Positions 30,902 to 39,596 of a DNA stretch of 64,000 nt are shown piece after piece. Position numbers and translations under genes: made by a program. The notes beneath the pieces were generated by a model. That model did no database searches. It was not told the origin of the DNA and was given only the letters and a program-made list of their open reading frames with translations. Position 1 is the first letter of the stretch; each line of letters begins with the position of its first letter. The DNA comes from Streptococcus vestibularis. GTDB lineage: Bacteria > Bacillota > Bacilli > Lactobacillales > Streptococcaceae. The stretch is from the NCBI GenBank assembly GCA_010604095.1, contig JAABLG010000002.1:67836-131835 (forward strand), given 5' to 3'.

Positions 30902-32788
30902 ATGCAAGAAGCTTTTGACAAACTAAGAGGAGTCGATATCTTCTCTCTCAAGTCCTATATGGAACCTACTGGGTTCGCTTCCTTTAACGGGGCTTGGGTT
31001 CTGATTAATGAGCTTTTCGTCAACTTCTTCTTTTTCATTCTAAACGCAGTGGTGGGCTTCTTTTCTTTGCTGATTCGAATTCTTGAAAAAATTGATCTCT
31101 ACTCTAGCTATAAGAACTATGTATTTAATGGAGCAATGAGTATCTGGAAAGGATTTATCGGCTCAAATGGAAGTGGAGTTGCCAAGCAATCACTCGTTTC
31201 AATGTTGCTTCTGATTTTAGCTTTCTATCTTTTTTATCAATATTTCTTTTCGAAAGGATCCTTTTCAAGAACACTCCTTCATGTTTTTCTAGTTCTCATC
31301 CTTGGCTTTGGTTACTTCGGAACAGTTGCAGGGACCTCTGGTGGTCTTTATCTGCTTGATACCATCAATAATGTCTCTAAAGAGGTCACTAAAAATATCA
31401 CTCATATTAAAGTAGAGTATGGAAAAAATAAGACGATCAAAATCGGTGATTCTATGGCAGATAGCTATATAGCAGAAACATCTTATAAAGCCTATGTCTT
31501 TGTCAATACTGGACAAGAAAATGGAAAATACAAGAATAGCCAAGACGGGAAACAAGAAACTTTTGACGATAGTAAGGTACTAGGAACAAGCGATAAAAAT
31601 GGAAACTTTACAGCGGTTAAATCCAAAGACCGCTCCAAATATCTAGATGAACTAGGAAATGGAGCTAATGACGATGGCGAAAAGAACCGTTGGGTTTCGG
31701 CAATGCCTGATTTCATCTTTACTCGTATGTTTTATGTCATATTTAAAATTTTTGATGCTTTTGTATTAGCGATACCAGTTATTTTGATTCAAATGTTAAA
31801 TGTCATTGCTCAGACACTCGTCCTGATGATGATCCTGCTCTTTCCAATTGTGCTATTAATGTCCTTTGTACCAAGAATGCAGGATCTGATTTTTGGAGTC
31901 TTGAAAGTCATGTTTGGTGGGCTGCTTTTCCCAGCTATCACGAGTCTATTAACTCTATTAGTCTTCTATATTGAAAAAATGATCGAAAACATTATCATTA
32001 CAGGCTTTGATGGCATTCTTAAAACACTCCCATCCTTGATCATCTTTGGCCTTGTCTTTAAACTACTCATTTCAGTTGTCTCAAAAGGACTCGTATATTT
32101 CTTTCTATGGAAATACAAAGCTGAATTGCTCCAATTCATTCTTGGATCCAAAGCTCGAATGGTAGCAAGTGATATTGGAAATAAAGTTGAAAAAGGAGTC
32201 ACAAAAACCCGAGAGGTGGCTTCACAAGTACCATCACGAAGTCTTTCATCTGCTCAACACCTTGGAAATTTTGCTTTAGCAGGTGCTGGTTTGGGAGCTG
32301 GAATGCTCATGAATGCCAAGAGTCACTTCCAAAATGTTGGTTCTTTCTTTACCAATAAAGAATCAGAGCACCAACCTGATGAGGTGCTCCCAACAGAAAC
32401 ACTTGAGACTCCAATAAGTCCAGATGCTCCAGAACCAAACATTCCGAAAACAAAGCCAACGCTAGAAGGGATTAAACCAGTTGAAGAAAAAACACTACAA
32501 ACTCCTTCAATGGAATCCCCAATCACGGTGAAGCCAACACCAAGTTCAAACGAGGAATTTCAAACTCTTAAAGAAGAATGGATTTCTCCATTTAAACAGC
32601 TCCGCATTAATAGTATTGAGCACAAATTAGAGGAATATAAAGATCCTCAATCCATGTATAAAGCCCAAGGATCGAATGCCTTCACTCGTGCTTATAGGAA
32701 AACCATGACACGAGATGATAAATTGAGAACCAATATTGAACGAAGAGACCGATTGACAGAACGCTTAAGACAACTTAGAGGAGAATGA
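30902..32788 (+). CDS. VirB6/TrbL-like pore membrane protein (OrfC/Orf15-like, TcpH)
   Basis: The 628-residue protein has about seven to eight membrane helices: two near residues 35-60, one near 100, one near 125, and a cluster at about 280-405. A loop of roughly 110 residues (150-270) is outside. The C-terminal 200 residues are soluble, rich in Pro, Glu and Thr, and end in a charged helix. This is the polytopic VirB6-like core of the ICE channel. GGAGGTG precedes the ATG. The following genes OrfB and OrfA are tightly spaced. Confidence 0.9.
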   Translation: MQEAFDKLRGVDIFSLKSYMEPTGFASFNGAWVLINELFVNFFFFILNAVVGFFSLLIRILEKIDLYSSYKNYVFNGAMSIWKGFIGSNGSGVAKQSLVSMLLLILAFYLFYQYFFSKGSFSRTLLHVFLVLILGFGYFGTVAGTSGGLYLLDTINNVSKEVTKNITHIKVEYGKNKTIKIGDSMADSYIAETSYKAYVFVNTGQENGKYKNSQDGKQETFDDSKVLGTSDKNGNFTAVKSKDRSKYLDELGNGANDDGEKNRWVSAMPDFIFTRMFYVIFKIFDAFVLAIPVILIQMLNVIAQTLVLMMILLFPIVLLMSFVPRMQDLIFGVLKVMFGGLLFPAITSLLTLLVFYIEKMIENIIITGFDGILKTLPSLIIFGLVFKLLISVVSKGLVYFFLWKYKAELLQFILGSKARMVASDIGNKVEKGVTKTREVASQVPSRSLSSAQHLGNFALAGAGLGAGMLMNAKSHFQNVGSFFTNKESEHQPDEVLPTETLETPISPDAPEPNIPKTKPTLEGIKPVEEKTLQTPSMESPITVKPTPSSNEEFQTLKEEWISPFKQLRINSIEHKLEEYKDPQSMYKAQGSNAFTRAYRKTMTRDDKLRTNIERRDRLTERLRQLRGE

Positions 32789-32789
32789 T

Positions 32790-33014
32790 ATGAATACCAA
32801 GATACGCTCAAGAACTGCTTTTCCAAGAGTTCTTGAAGAAACTCTTTATCAAGCCTACCAAGAAGGAAAACTCTCAGTCGATTTCCTTCTTTTGTTTCCA
32901 GTATCAGAACAAGAAAGAGACAAAATCATCTTACAGGCTAAGTCCTATTCAGTCGTTTTAGATGCAAAATGGCGTTTTGGGACTGTTCTGTTCACTGCTT
33001 ATATAAGACGTTAA
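32790..33014 (+). CDS. Small ICE protein (OrfB-like)
   Basis: The 74-residue basic protein (KIRSRTAFPRVLEETLYQAYQ) has no membrane segment or known motif. It starts 2 nt after the VirB6-like gene and is followed 17 nt later by the cell-wall hydrolase gene. Position matches orfB of ICESt-type elements. Function unknown. Confidence 0.7.
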   Translation: MNTKIRSRTAFPRVLEETLYQAYQEGKLSVDFLLLFPVSEQERDKIILQAKSYSVVLDAKWRFGTVLFTAYIRR

Positions 33015-33030
33015 CTAGAAAGGAGATTCG

Positions 33031-34134
33031 ATGAAAAAACTAAAATGGTTTCTATTAGCCGGTCTCATTCCTCTCTTTCTACCGGTCCTCATCATCATTA
33101 TCCTTATGGGGGCTGTCGGAGGTGGTGGAACGAATGGCTCACCTCAATCCCAAAATGGAGTGACTTATGCGGATCACTGGTCAGATGGAGATCCCTATAC
33201 TCACAACCTACTGGTTCATCGCTTCGGTATTACAGCAGAGCAATTAGACGGCTTTTTAGATACGTTAGGAATCTCCTATGATAAGAACCGAATTAATGGA
33301 AAAAAGCTCCTCGAATGGGAAGCTAAATCTAATCTTGATGTTCGTGGAATCGTTGCGATCGCACTGAATGAAAGTTCCCTTGGAACTGCTGGGATAGCCA
33401 CTAATCCTGGTGCCAATATGTTTGGTTTTGGGGCTTATGATTCCAATCCAGAATATGCCAATAACTTTAATGACGAGGTTGCGGTTGTCGGACTAACCCA
33501 ACAAACCATCATTGGAAATAAAAACCAAACCTTCAAAATTCAAGATGATAAGGCTAAAAAGTTTGCGAATGGTACTCTAAATCCTTCTACCGATGGTGGT
33601 GTTTATTTCACAGATACTACAGGATCCGGAAAAAGACGTGCAGAAACCATGCAAAAACTCGATCAGTATATAGATGAACATGGAGGAACTCCAACAGCTC
33701 CGAAGGAAACAAATGATACTGGGACTAGAATCAGCTCAAGCGAAATTCCATCAGGATATAGCATCACGCAAACTATTGATACGACTAATTATATAGCTAG
33801 TAGCTATCCCTGGGGACAATGTACTTGGTTTGTTTTTAACAGAGCAAAACAACTAGGAATTACATTTGACCCCTATATGGGGAATGGGAATCAATGGATG
33901 GAAAAATCTGGGTATTCAACCACGAAAACACCTACGGAACACTCCGCACTATCATTCTCATCAAGTCAAGCTGGGGCAGATCCAGTATACGGTCACGTAG
34001 CATTTGTAGAGCAAGTTAAATCTGATGGTTCTATACTTATATCCGAATCGAATTTTAAGGGACTTGGAATAGTCAGCTATCGCACATTTGATGCAGAAAC
34101 TGCCAAACAATTTACCTATGTTATTGGACATTAG
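33031..34134 (+). CDS. Two-domain cell-wall hydrolase of the mating apparatus (OrfA/Orf14-like)
   Basis: The 367-residue protein has an N-terminal membrane anchor (LKWFLLAGLIPLFLPVLIII), a glucosaminidase/lysozyme-like domain at about residues 65-215 (ALNESSLGTAGIATNPGANM, with catalytic Glu candidate in LNES) and a C-terminal CHAP amidase domain. CHAP catalytic residues are Cys in WGQCTWF and His in YGHVAFVE. Such bifunctional hydrolases (CwlT in ICEBs1, Orf14 in Tn916) open the peptidoglycan locally for the channel. AAAGGAGA precedes the ATG. Last gene of the pore module. Confidence 0.92.
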   Translation: MKKLKWFLLAGLIPLFLPVLIIIILMGAVGGGGTNGSPQSQNGVTYADHWSDGDPYTHNLLVHRFGITAEQLDGFLDTLGISYDKNRINGKKLLEWEAKSNLDVRGIVAIALNESSLGTAGIATNPGANMFGFGAYDSNPEYANNFNDEVAVVGLTQQTIIGNKNQTFKIQDDKAKKFANGTLNPSTDGGVYFTDTTGSGKRRAETMQKLDQYIDEHGGTPTAPKETNDTGTRISSSEIPSGYSITQTIDTTNYIASSYPWGQCTWFVFNRAKQLGITFDPYMGNGNQWMEKSGYSTTKTPTEHSALSFSSSQAGADPVYGHVAFVEQVKSDGSILISESNFKGLGIVSYRTFDAETAKQFTYVIGH

Positions 34135-34147
34135 AAAGGATAATTAT

Positions 34148-34405
34148 ATGGATGCACTACAACAAGTAAAACTAGATAAAATTGAAAATCTTCTTCAAGT
34201 ATTGGTGAACCTTCTTGACAAAAAAAGCAACTCCAATCACTTGGAAATTATAACTCAAAAAGAAGTTCTAAAAGAATTGAATATATCACCTAACACGCTG
34301 AAGAGTTGGGAAAGAAAAGGACTAGCTCGTCTGGAACCACCTATTGAAGGAACGAGAACCGTCTACTATAAACGGCAAGACATCATTAAATTTCTATCAA
34401 CTTAA
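34148..34405 (+). CDS. Excisionase-like MerR-type HTH protein (Xis)
   Basis: The 85-residue protein has an N-terminal coiled helix and a winged HTH of the MerR/HTH_17 type (ITQKEVLKELNISPNTLKSWERKG) with a conserved wing (GTRTVYYKRQDIIKFL). Small proteins of this type next to a tyrosine integrase are excisionases or directionality factors. I start at ATG 34148, downstream of AGAAAGGA. The integrase gene follows 111 nt later. Confidence 0.8.
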   Translation: MDALQQVKLDKIENLLQVLVNLLDKKSNSNHLEIITQKEVLKELNISPNTLKSWERKGLARLEPPIEGTRTVYYKRQDIIKFLST

Positions 34406-34516
34406 TAGTAAAGCAGGAATGCAACAAACAACTCACGAATATGCTAAAATAATATCATCTTAAAAGAAGGTGAGGGTCTTATTTTAGCCTTTTAAATATC
34501 CGAATCAAGAGGCGTT

Positions 34517-35782
34517 ATGAATAAAGAAACCATTCAACACAACAATAAAAAAGTTATAAAAATTACCAAGCAGAACGGTGAAATAAGCTATTCAATCAAA
34601 GGTGTTTATATCGGAACAGACATTAAGACTGGTAAGCGAATTACAAGAACAATCACTGCTAAAACATTAAAAGCTCTAGATAGAAAAATTATTGAATCCA
34701 AAATTCAATTTGAAAAATCTGGGTCAACTACTAAAGAAACTATCCAAATCGGTAATTTTGAAAGTTTAGCTGAATTTTGGTTCAGCCATTTTAAAACTTG
34801 GGTATCTTCGCAAAATACAATAAACCGCGTTCGAGGGTACTTAGATACATACATCATTCCACAATTTGGCGATTATAGACCAGAGCAGATTGAAGCATCA
34901 GATATCCAATTATGGCTAAATCAATTAGCAAAAAAAGCCAAACAAGCAATTGAATCTGGGGGAAAACGTGCCCCGAAAGGCAGTGCAAAAGATTTTGGTG
35001 CAATGGCACATAAAATGAGTGATATTTTTGATTTTGGAATAACAAATTGCGGTTTGAAAAACAATCCTGCAAAGACAATCAAGATACCACCAAAACCCAA
35101 AGCCATTAAAGAACGCATCATGGTCCTTCATGATGAGGATTTAAAACTTTGGCTAGCTTACCTTGACATACTACCAAACACGAGAGCAAATCGTCGGTTT
35201 AAAATCATTTGTAATACATTACTGGCTTCAGCACTACGAATCAATGAACTATTAGCTTTAGAAATTACTGATCTTGATTTTGAAACTAATGAAATCATTG
35301 TCAATAAAACTTTAATGTGGAAAAGTGCTAATAAAAAATTGAACCAAAAAGGAGGGATCATTTGTAAAAATTCTCCTAAAACTGATGCCGGTAATCGTAG
35401 AGTTGCTGTTCCAATATCAACTTTAGAAGGACTAAGAGAATTTCACCAAGAAATGAGTCTCTACTTTGAGGAACATCATTTACCAAGATCAAAATTGATA
35501 TTTCCAACGATTTATGGAAATTATATGTGTGATAGAAATGAGCGTGCAACTCTAAAAAAACGACTTATCGAATTAGGACTACCAAATTATGGGTTTCACC
35601 TATTCCGACATACACATGCCTCTATGATGCTCAATGCCGGAACTAACTGGAAAGAGCTACAACATAGGATGGGACATAAGTCTATTACCACAACTATGGA
35701 TACATATGCTGAACTAGCACCAAAGAAAAAATTCGAAGCAGTTGATATTTTTCTGGATAAATTACAAGAACTCACGGATTAA
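34517..35782 (+). CDS. int: Tyrosine integrase of the ICE
   Basis: The 421-residue enzyme has an N-terminal arm-binding domain (AP2-like, residues 10-60), a SAM-like core-binding domain (about 75-195) and a catalytic domain. The pentad includes Arg in SALRINELL (about 236), HxxR at His361-Arg364 (HLFRHTH), His387 (MGHKS) and the nucleophile Tyr397 (MDTYAEL). It cuts and rejoins attP/attB and attL/attR. It is the last gene of the element; tandem ACTACC arm-type repeats start 6 nt after its stop. AAGAGG precedes the ATG. Confidence 0.95.
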   Translation: MNKETIQHNNKKVIKITKQNGEISYSIKGVYIGTDIKTGKRITRTITAKTLKALDRKIIESKIQFEKSGSTTKETIQIGNFESLAEFWFSHFKTWVSSQNTINRVRGYLDTYIIPQFGDYRPEQIEASDIQLWLNQLAKKAKQAIESGGKRAPKGSAKDFGAMAHKMSDIFDFGITNCGLKNNPAKTIKIPPKPKAIKERIMVLHDEDLKLWLAYLDILPNTRANRRFKIICNTLLASALRINELLALEITDLDFETNEIIVNKTLMWKSANKKLNQKGGIICKNSPKTDAGNRRVAVPISTLEGLREFHQEMSLYFEEHHLPRSKLIFPTIYGNYMCDRNERATLKKRLIELGLPNYGFHLFRHTHASMMLNAGTNWKELQHRMGHKSITTTMDTYAELAPKKKFEAVDIFLDKLQELTD

Positions 35783-35787
35783 TACAA

Positions 35788-35813
35788 TCACTACCTTTAT
35801 CACTACCTTTTTA
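35788..35813 (+). repeat. Tandem integrase arm-type sites next to int
   Basis: Two copies of TCACTACCTTT in tandem. The same pair lies at the left end at 9633-9658 with one or two changes, and a diverged pair (CTCTACCTTT) at 35982-36008. Confidence 0.6.
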
Positions 35814-35879
35814 CTTCAAAAGCCTGTACTCCTTGATTTGACAAGGATTACAGATTGATTATTTAACCCTTACAGAGGT

Positions 35880-36036
35880 TAAGTAAGGGTTTCAGTACAC
35901 ACCAATAGACATCAAAATATTAATTTTAAGCGATTTTTGATTTTTTGAAACTCATTATATCGCACTACAAATCAATAAAAACTCTACCTTTTACTCTACC
36001 TTTTTTAGATAAATATATCATTTGGATATTGAAGTT
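35880..36036. repeat. Right ICE end: imperfect direct repeat (candidate attR)
   Basis: Aligns with 9530-9690, with AAGCGATTTTTGA at 35928-35940 identical in both. Just left of it, a 9-bp inverted repeat (AACCCTTAC / GTAAGGGTT, 35865-35873 and 35883-35891) with a 9-nt spacer resembles recombinase core-binding arms. The exact junction is unresolved. Confidence 0.5.
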
Positions 36037-36070
36037 AAGCCTTGCTATCATTTCGATGGCAGGGCTTTTT
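36037..36070 (+). terminator. Terminator right of the ICE end repeat
   Basis: AAGCC...GGCTT hairpin (AAGCCTTGC / GCAGGGCTT, imperfect) followed by TTTTT. Confidence 0.6.
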
Positions 36071-36117
36071 AATATTTGGTACACTAACTTCTTATCTATA
36101 TTTTGGTGGAGTTGAAG

Positions 36118-36169
36118 TTGACATCTACAAAGTTTAATGTTAGAATACATTCAAAAATATATTTGAATG
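36118..36169 (+). promoter_or_regulatory. cadDX promoter with CadC/CadX operator
   Basis: TTGACA (36118-36123), 17-nt spacer, TAGAAT (36141-36146). Directly downstream lies the perfect palindrome CATTCAAA-AATATA-TTTGAATG (36148-36169), the known operator type of CadC/CadX, placed to block transcription until metal binds. Confidence 0.85.
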
Positions 36170-36178
36170 AGGTGTTTT

Positions 36179-36793
36179 ATGATTCAAAATATTGTTACTT
36201 CAATAATCCTGTATTCTGGGACAGCCGTAGACTTACTTATTATCCTAATGTTATTTTTTGCCAAAAGAAAAAGCAGAAAAGACATTATTAACATCTATTT
36301 AGGACAATTTCTAGGCTCTGTTAGTCTAATATTCCTAAGTTTGCTTTTTGCATTTGTCTTAAATTATATTCCTAGTAAAGAGATTTTAGGTTTACTCGGT
36401 TTGATTCCAATTTTCCTAGGCCTCAAAGTTTTGTTTTTAGGAGATTCTGATGGAGAAGCTATTGCAAAAGATGGTTTGCGCAAAGACAATAAAAACCTGA
36501 TTTTTCTAGTCGCTATGATTACTTTTGCAAGTTGTGGTGCTGACAATATTGGTGTTTTTGTCCCATATTTTATTACCTTAAATTTAGCGAATTTGATAGT
36601 GACTTTACTTACCTTTCTAGTCATGATTTATCTCTTGGTTTTTTCTGCCCAAAAATTAGCACAAGTCCCTTCTGTTGGAGAAACTTTGGAAAAATATAGC
36701 AGATGGTTTATTGCCGTTGTCTATTTAGGATTGGGGATGTATATCCTGATTGAAAACAACAGTTTTGACATGCTATGGACTATGTTAGGCTAG
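36179..36793 (+). CDS. cadD: Cadmium resistance transporter CadD
   Basis: The 204-residue protein matches the CadD family of Gram-positive Cd(II) exporters: N terminus MIQNIVTSIILYSGTAVDLL, five to six membrane helices and a conserved acidic-cysteine motif FASCGADNIGVFVPYF. I start at ATG 36179 behind GAGGTG, which matches the family start; a start at 36167 falls inside the operator. It shares a promoter with cadX, whose start lies 11 nt downstream. The pair sits right of the ICE end repeat and is probably mobile. Confidence 0.92.
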   Translation: MIQNIVTSIILYSGTAVDLLIILMLFFAKRKSRKDIINIYLGQFLGSVSLIFLSLLFAFVLNYIPSKEILGLLGLIPIFLGLKVLFLGDSDGEAIAKDGLRKDNKNLIFLVAMITFASCGADNIGVFVPYFITLNLANLIVTLLTFLVMIYLLVFSAQKLAQVPSVGETLEKYSRWFIAVVYLGLGMYILIENNSFDMLWTMLG

Positions 36794-36804
36794 GAGAAAA
36801 AATT

Positions 36805-37143
36805 ATGAAAAAAGATAGTATCTGTCAAGTAGATGTTATAAATCAACAAAATGTTACAACCGCAACGAACTACCTTGAAAAGGAAAAAGTCCAAAAATCA
36901 CTTCGCATTTTATCAAAATTTACCGATAATAAACAGATAAATATCATCTTTTATCTCCTTGCTGTTGAAGAACTCTGTGTCTGCGATATAGCCTGTTTAC
37001 TAAATCTCAGTATGGCATCTGCCTCCCATCATCTTCGTAAACTAGCCAATCAAAACATATTGGACACTAGAAGAGAGGGGAAAATTATATATTATTTTAT
37101 AAAAGATGAGGAAATCAGAGATTTTTTTAATCAACTAGGATAA
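36805..37143 (+). CDS. cadX: ArsR-family metal-responsive repressor CadX/CadC
   Basis: The 112-residue protein has the ArsR/SmtB winged-helix fold (residues 45-105). The alpha3 metal site ELCVCD is intact (Cys58 and Cys60), and Cys7 near the N terminus matches a ligand of CadC; the second N-terminal Cys (position 11 in CadC) is Val here. The HTH reads LSMASASHHLRKL. Cd, Pb or Zn binding should release it from the CATTCAAA palindrome before cadD. TAGGAGA precedes ATG 36805. Confidence 0.9.
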   Translation: MKKDSICQVDVINQQNVTTATNYLEKEKVQKSLRILSKFTDNKQINIIFYLLAVEELCVCDIACLLNLSMASASHHLRKLANQNILDTRREGKIIYYFIKDEEIRDFFNQLG

Positions 37144-37186
37144 CAACTATTTTTACTACTTTTCCATGATTATAGGAGGCTTATCT

Positions 37187-37949
37187 ATGAAATTTTTGAT
37201 GAAAATTACTCACAAGAAATACCTACTCGTATCAAATGTTTAAGAAAAAGTATAATTTAAAGCAAAGTGACTTAGGTAATGCAGGTCAAGTTAGCCAAGT
37301 TGAAAAGGGAAAGCGACAAGTTACCGCTTCAATATTGCTTTATTTGAATACTCAAACCGACTTAGACTATAAAGAAATTATTTTTGGAGATATTGCCAAG
37401 TTTGTTGAAAATATGTTTTACCACTGCTTCAGCTCTATTTTATTTAGAGATTTGGAAACTGTAGATAAAAGAATGAATTCTTTGTCGGATGATGACTTAA
37501 TTCAATACAATCTAAATGTCTTAGACTTTCCAAGACATTCGCAAATTTCAATATTCAAAGAAAAATGTTTTGGCTTCTGATGAAACTGAAATGGATACTT
37601 TTCACAAAAAGACGACATTGACATTACTGTTGGTGAAAAAAGTTATAACCTCGCTAGAAGTTTTAGAACCAGTACCATCAATGAATTGACTGTCATTGAT
37701 TTTGAAGAAATGTTTGATATTCTTTGGTTGATGTTAGGGGATAATTTAATTAAATCTTTTGAAGTTAATGTCTGTGGTATACTAATTGAATCAGACGGAA
37801 ATGGCATACCCTCAACATTTAGGCAAGAAAACATTGATCCCCTCATCAATAAATGGTGGTATGATAATGTTTCGACAGAAATTATCCCTAATCTAATAAA
37901 AAAACTCAAAGAAAATCCACTATTCAATATCAGATTCAGTTTAGCTTAA
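37187..37949 (+). pseudogene. Decayed Xre-type regulator gene
   Basis: A good ribosome-binding site (AGGAGG, 37176-37181) precedes ATG 37187, but the frame breaks at once. Adding one G after the ATG gives EIFDENYSQEIPTRIKCLRK. A second single-base loss in the A run near 37247 leads to the HTH segment YNLKQSDLGNAGQVSQVEKG. Further breaks near 37560 and 37607 separate DETEMDTFHKK and DIDITVGEKSYNLARSF from the last readable part, which ends at 37949. At least four frameshifts show a dead gene of about 250 codons. It looks like debris of a mobile-element regulator between cadDX and the helicase. The stretch 37950-38178 shows no gene. Confidence 0.75.
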
Positions 37950-38178
37950 ATTATCAAAATCAACTTTCTTTTGTATCATTTTGTTGGATTTTTTGTAGTA
38001 AATAGTAGAAAACTTTTTATCCTTCACATTTTCAGTCCATAAGTTATCCTTAATTATATTGCGAGCATATACGGAGACTTTCTCAAAAGTTAGATAATAA
38101 TCAAAAAAGCTGAAACCTTATAGTTTCAACCTCTTGAATTTTTTGCAATCAAAATTTACTGTTACCTAAAAGCCAAAC

Positions 38179-39522
38179 TTAGAAACTTTGCTTCTTAGCT
38201 TTACGCTCAGCACGGCCCTTAGCACGTTTGGCCGCACGGCGTTCACGTTTACGTTTCTCGTCAACCTTCCACTGAATTTTCTTCTTATAGCCAGGTTTTA
38301 TTTTTTTCTTTTTCTTCTTAACCAGACCAATCATTTCTGTATCAAGTTTTTGATAGGCTTTTTCACGGTTGGCACGACGGTCACGGTCATAGGTATCTTG
38401 AAACTCGCCGTCCTTATAGACTTTCGGCTCAAAGGTAATCCCCATCTTTTCAAGCTCACGAATATCGGAATCGTCACTTGGTTGATAGAGGGTGATGGCT
38501 GTTCCTGACAAACCATTACGTCCTGTACGTCCCACACGGTGAACAAAGAAGGACAAATCTTGAGGAATGGCATCATTGATAACATGGCTAACACCTTCAA
38601 TATCAATCCCACGCGCTGCAAGGTCAGTTGCTACAATATACTCAAAATCAAGCTTCTTGACTTGATTCATGATACGCTTACGTTCACGTGGTGGGATACC
38701 GCCATGAATTTTCGCCACCTTAAGACCATTTGACACTAGATAGCTGTGCAAATCGTCAGCACGTTCCTTGGTATTAACGAAAATCATTGCCAGATATGGC
38801 TGCATCCCCTTAAGCATCTCAAGAATCTGTTCATTCTTATTACGCCCCTTAGTAGATACCAACCAGTTATCAATGGTATCTGCAATAACCGTTGAAGTTT
38901 TGATTTGTTCCATGACTGGATTGGTCAAGTATTTCTTCAAGAACGGTTGCAATTTTTGAGGAATCGTCGCAGAAAAGACCAAGATTTGAACCTCCTTAGG
39001 TAGGCTTGCCGCAATCTTATCTACAGTATCCAAGAATCCCATGTCCATAGTCATGTCAGCTTCGTCAACAACAAAGGTATGGGCCTTATGAATTGCCAAG
39101 TCACCAGACTTAATGAGGTCATAGATACGCCCAGGTGTCCCAATAACGATATGAGGTTGGGCTACCTTAAGTTTCTCAATCTGACGTTGCTTATCCGTAC
39201 CACCTACGTAATTAACGACACGAATTTCTGTCGCAGAGTGTTTGGCAATCTGTTTTGTCGCCTGGTAAATTTGTGTTGCCAATTCACGTGACGGCGCAGT
39301 AATCACTACTTGCACATCCCCACTCTCTGGGCTGAGCTTTTCAAAAATTGGCAAGAGGAAGGTATGAGTCTTCCCTGACCCCGTCTTTGATTCACCCACC
39401 AAATCACGACCTGAACGGACTACGGGAATCAATTTCTGCTGAACAGGCGTTGGCTCCTTAAACTTAATCTCGTCAAGGGCCTCCTGAATAAATGTTTTAA
39501 AATTAAAATCTTTAAATGACAT
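38179..39522 (-). CDS. DEAD-box RNA helicase
   Basis: The 447-residue protein carries all DEAD-box motifs: Q motif (EPTPVQQKLIP), I ESKTGSGKT, II VDEADM, III SAT, V ARGID and VI HRVGRTGRNG. Residues 380-447 form a strongly basic tail (KKKKKIKPGYKKK) that should bind RNA. It fits the CshB-like group of streptococcal helicases in RNA turnover or ribosome assembly. Separated from mraY by a terminator. A TATAAT about 40 nt upstream of the ATG gives it its own promoter. Confidence 0.92.
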   Translation of the reverse strand: MSFKDFNFKTFIQEALDEIKFKEPTPVQQKLIPVVRSGRDLVGESKTGSGKTHTFLLPIFEKLSPESGDVQVVITAPSRELATQIYQATKQIAKHSATEIRVVNYVGGTDKQRQIEKLKVAQPHIVIGTPGRIYDLIKSGDLAIHKAHTFVVDEADMTMDMGFLDTVDKIAASLPKEVQILVFSATIPQKLQPFLKKYLTNPVMEQIKTSTVIADTIDNWLVSTKGRNKNEQILEMLKGMQPYLAMIFVNTKERADDLHSYLVSNGLKVAKIHGGIPPRERKRIMNQVKKLDFEYIVATDLAARGIDIEGVSHVINDAIPQDLSFFVHRVGRTGRNGLSGTAITLYQPSDDSDIRELEKMGITFEPKVYKDGEFQDTYDRDRRANREKAYQKLDTEMIGLVKKKKKKIKPGYKKKIQWKVDEKRKRERRAAKRAKGRAERKAKKQSF

Positions 39523-39568
39523 CTTTACTTACTTCTTTTCTATCTAGTCTATCCTTATCATTATAACA

Positions 39569-39594
39569 GAAAAAGAGCATTTCTGCTCTTTTTC
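39569..39594 (-). terminator. Terminator of the rsmH-ftsL-pbp2X-mraY operon
   Basis: An 11-bp stem (GAAAAAGAGCA / TGCTCTTTTTC) with a 4-nt loop and a T run on the minus strand. Confidence 0.85.
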
Positions 39595-39596
39595 GT

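Larger units (their letters stand above)
9580..35940. mobile_element. ICE of the ICESt3 / Tn916 superfamily, about 26.3 kb
   Basis: The element is bounded here by two 13-bp identical segments (AAGCGATTTTTGA at 9580-9592 and 35928-35940) inside longer imperfect direct repeats. It contains cargo at the left, an Xre/CI-ImmA switch, oriT, a complete transfer module with Rep_trans-type relaxase, FtsK-like coupling protein, VirB4, VirB6 and CHAP hydrolase, then excisionase and tyrosine integrase at the right end. Gene order fits orfM to orfA of ICESt1/ICESt3 as I recall it. All core functions look intact except a frameshifted small first gene. The exact crossover point is not established. Confidence 0.85.

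Noticed and set aside
37236..37580. 114-residue ORF as an intact Xre regulator
   Set aside because: Its first codons are inside the HTH, the true N terminus is in another frame with a good ribosome-binding site, and the C-terminal part is frameshifted.
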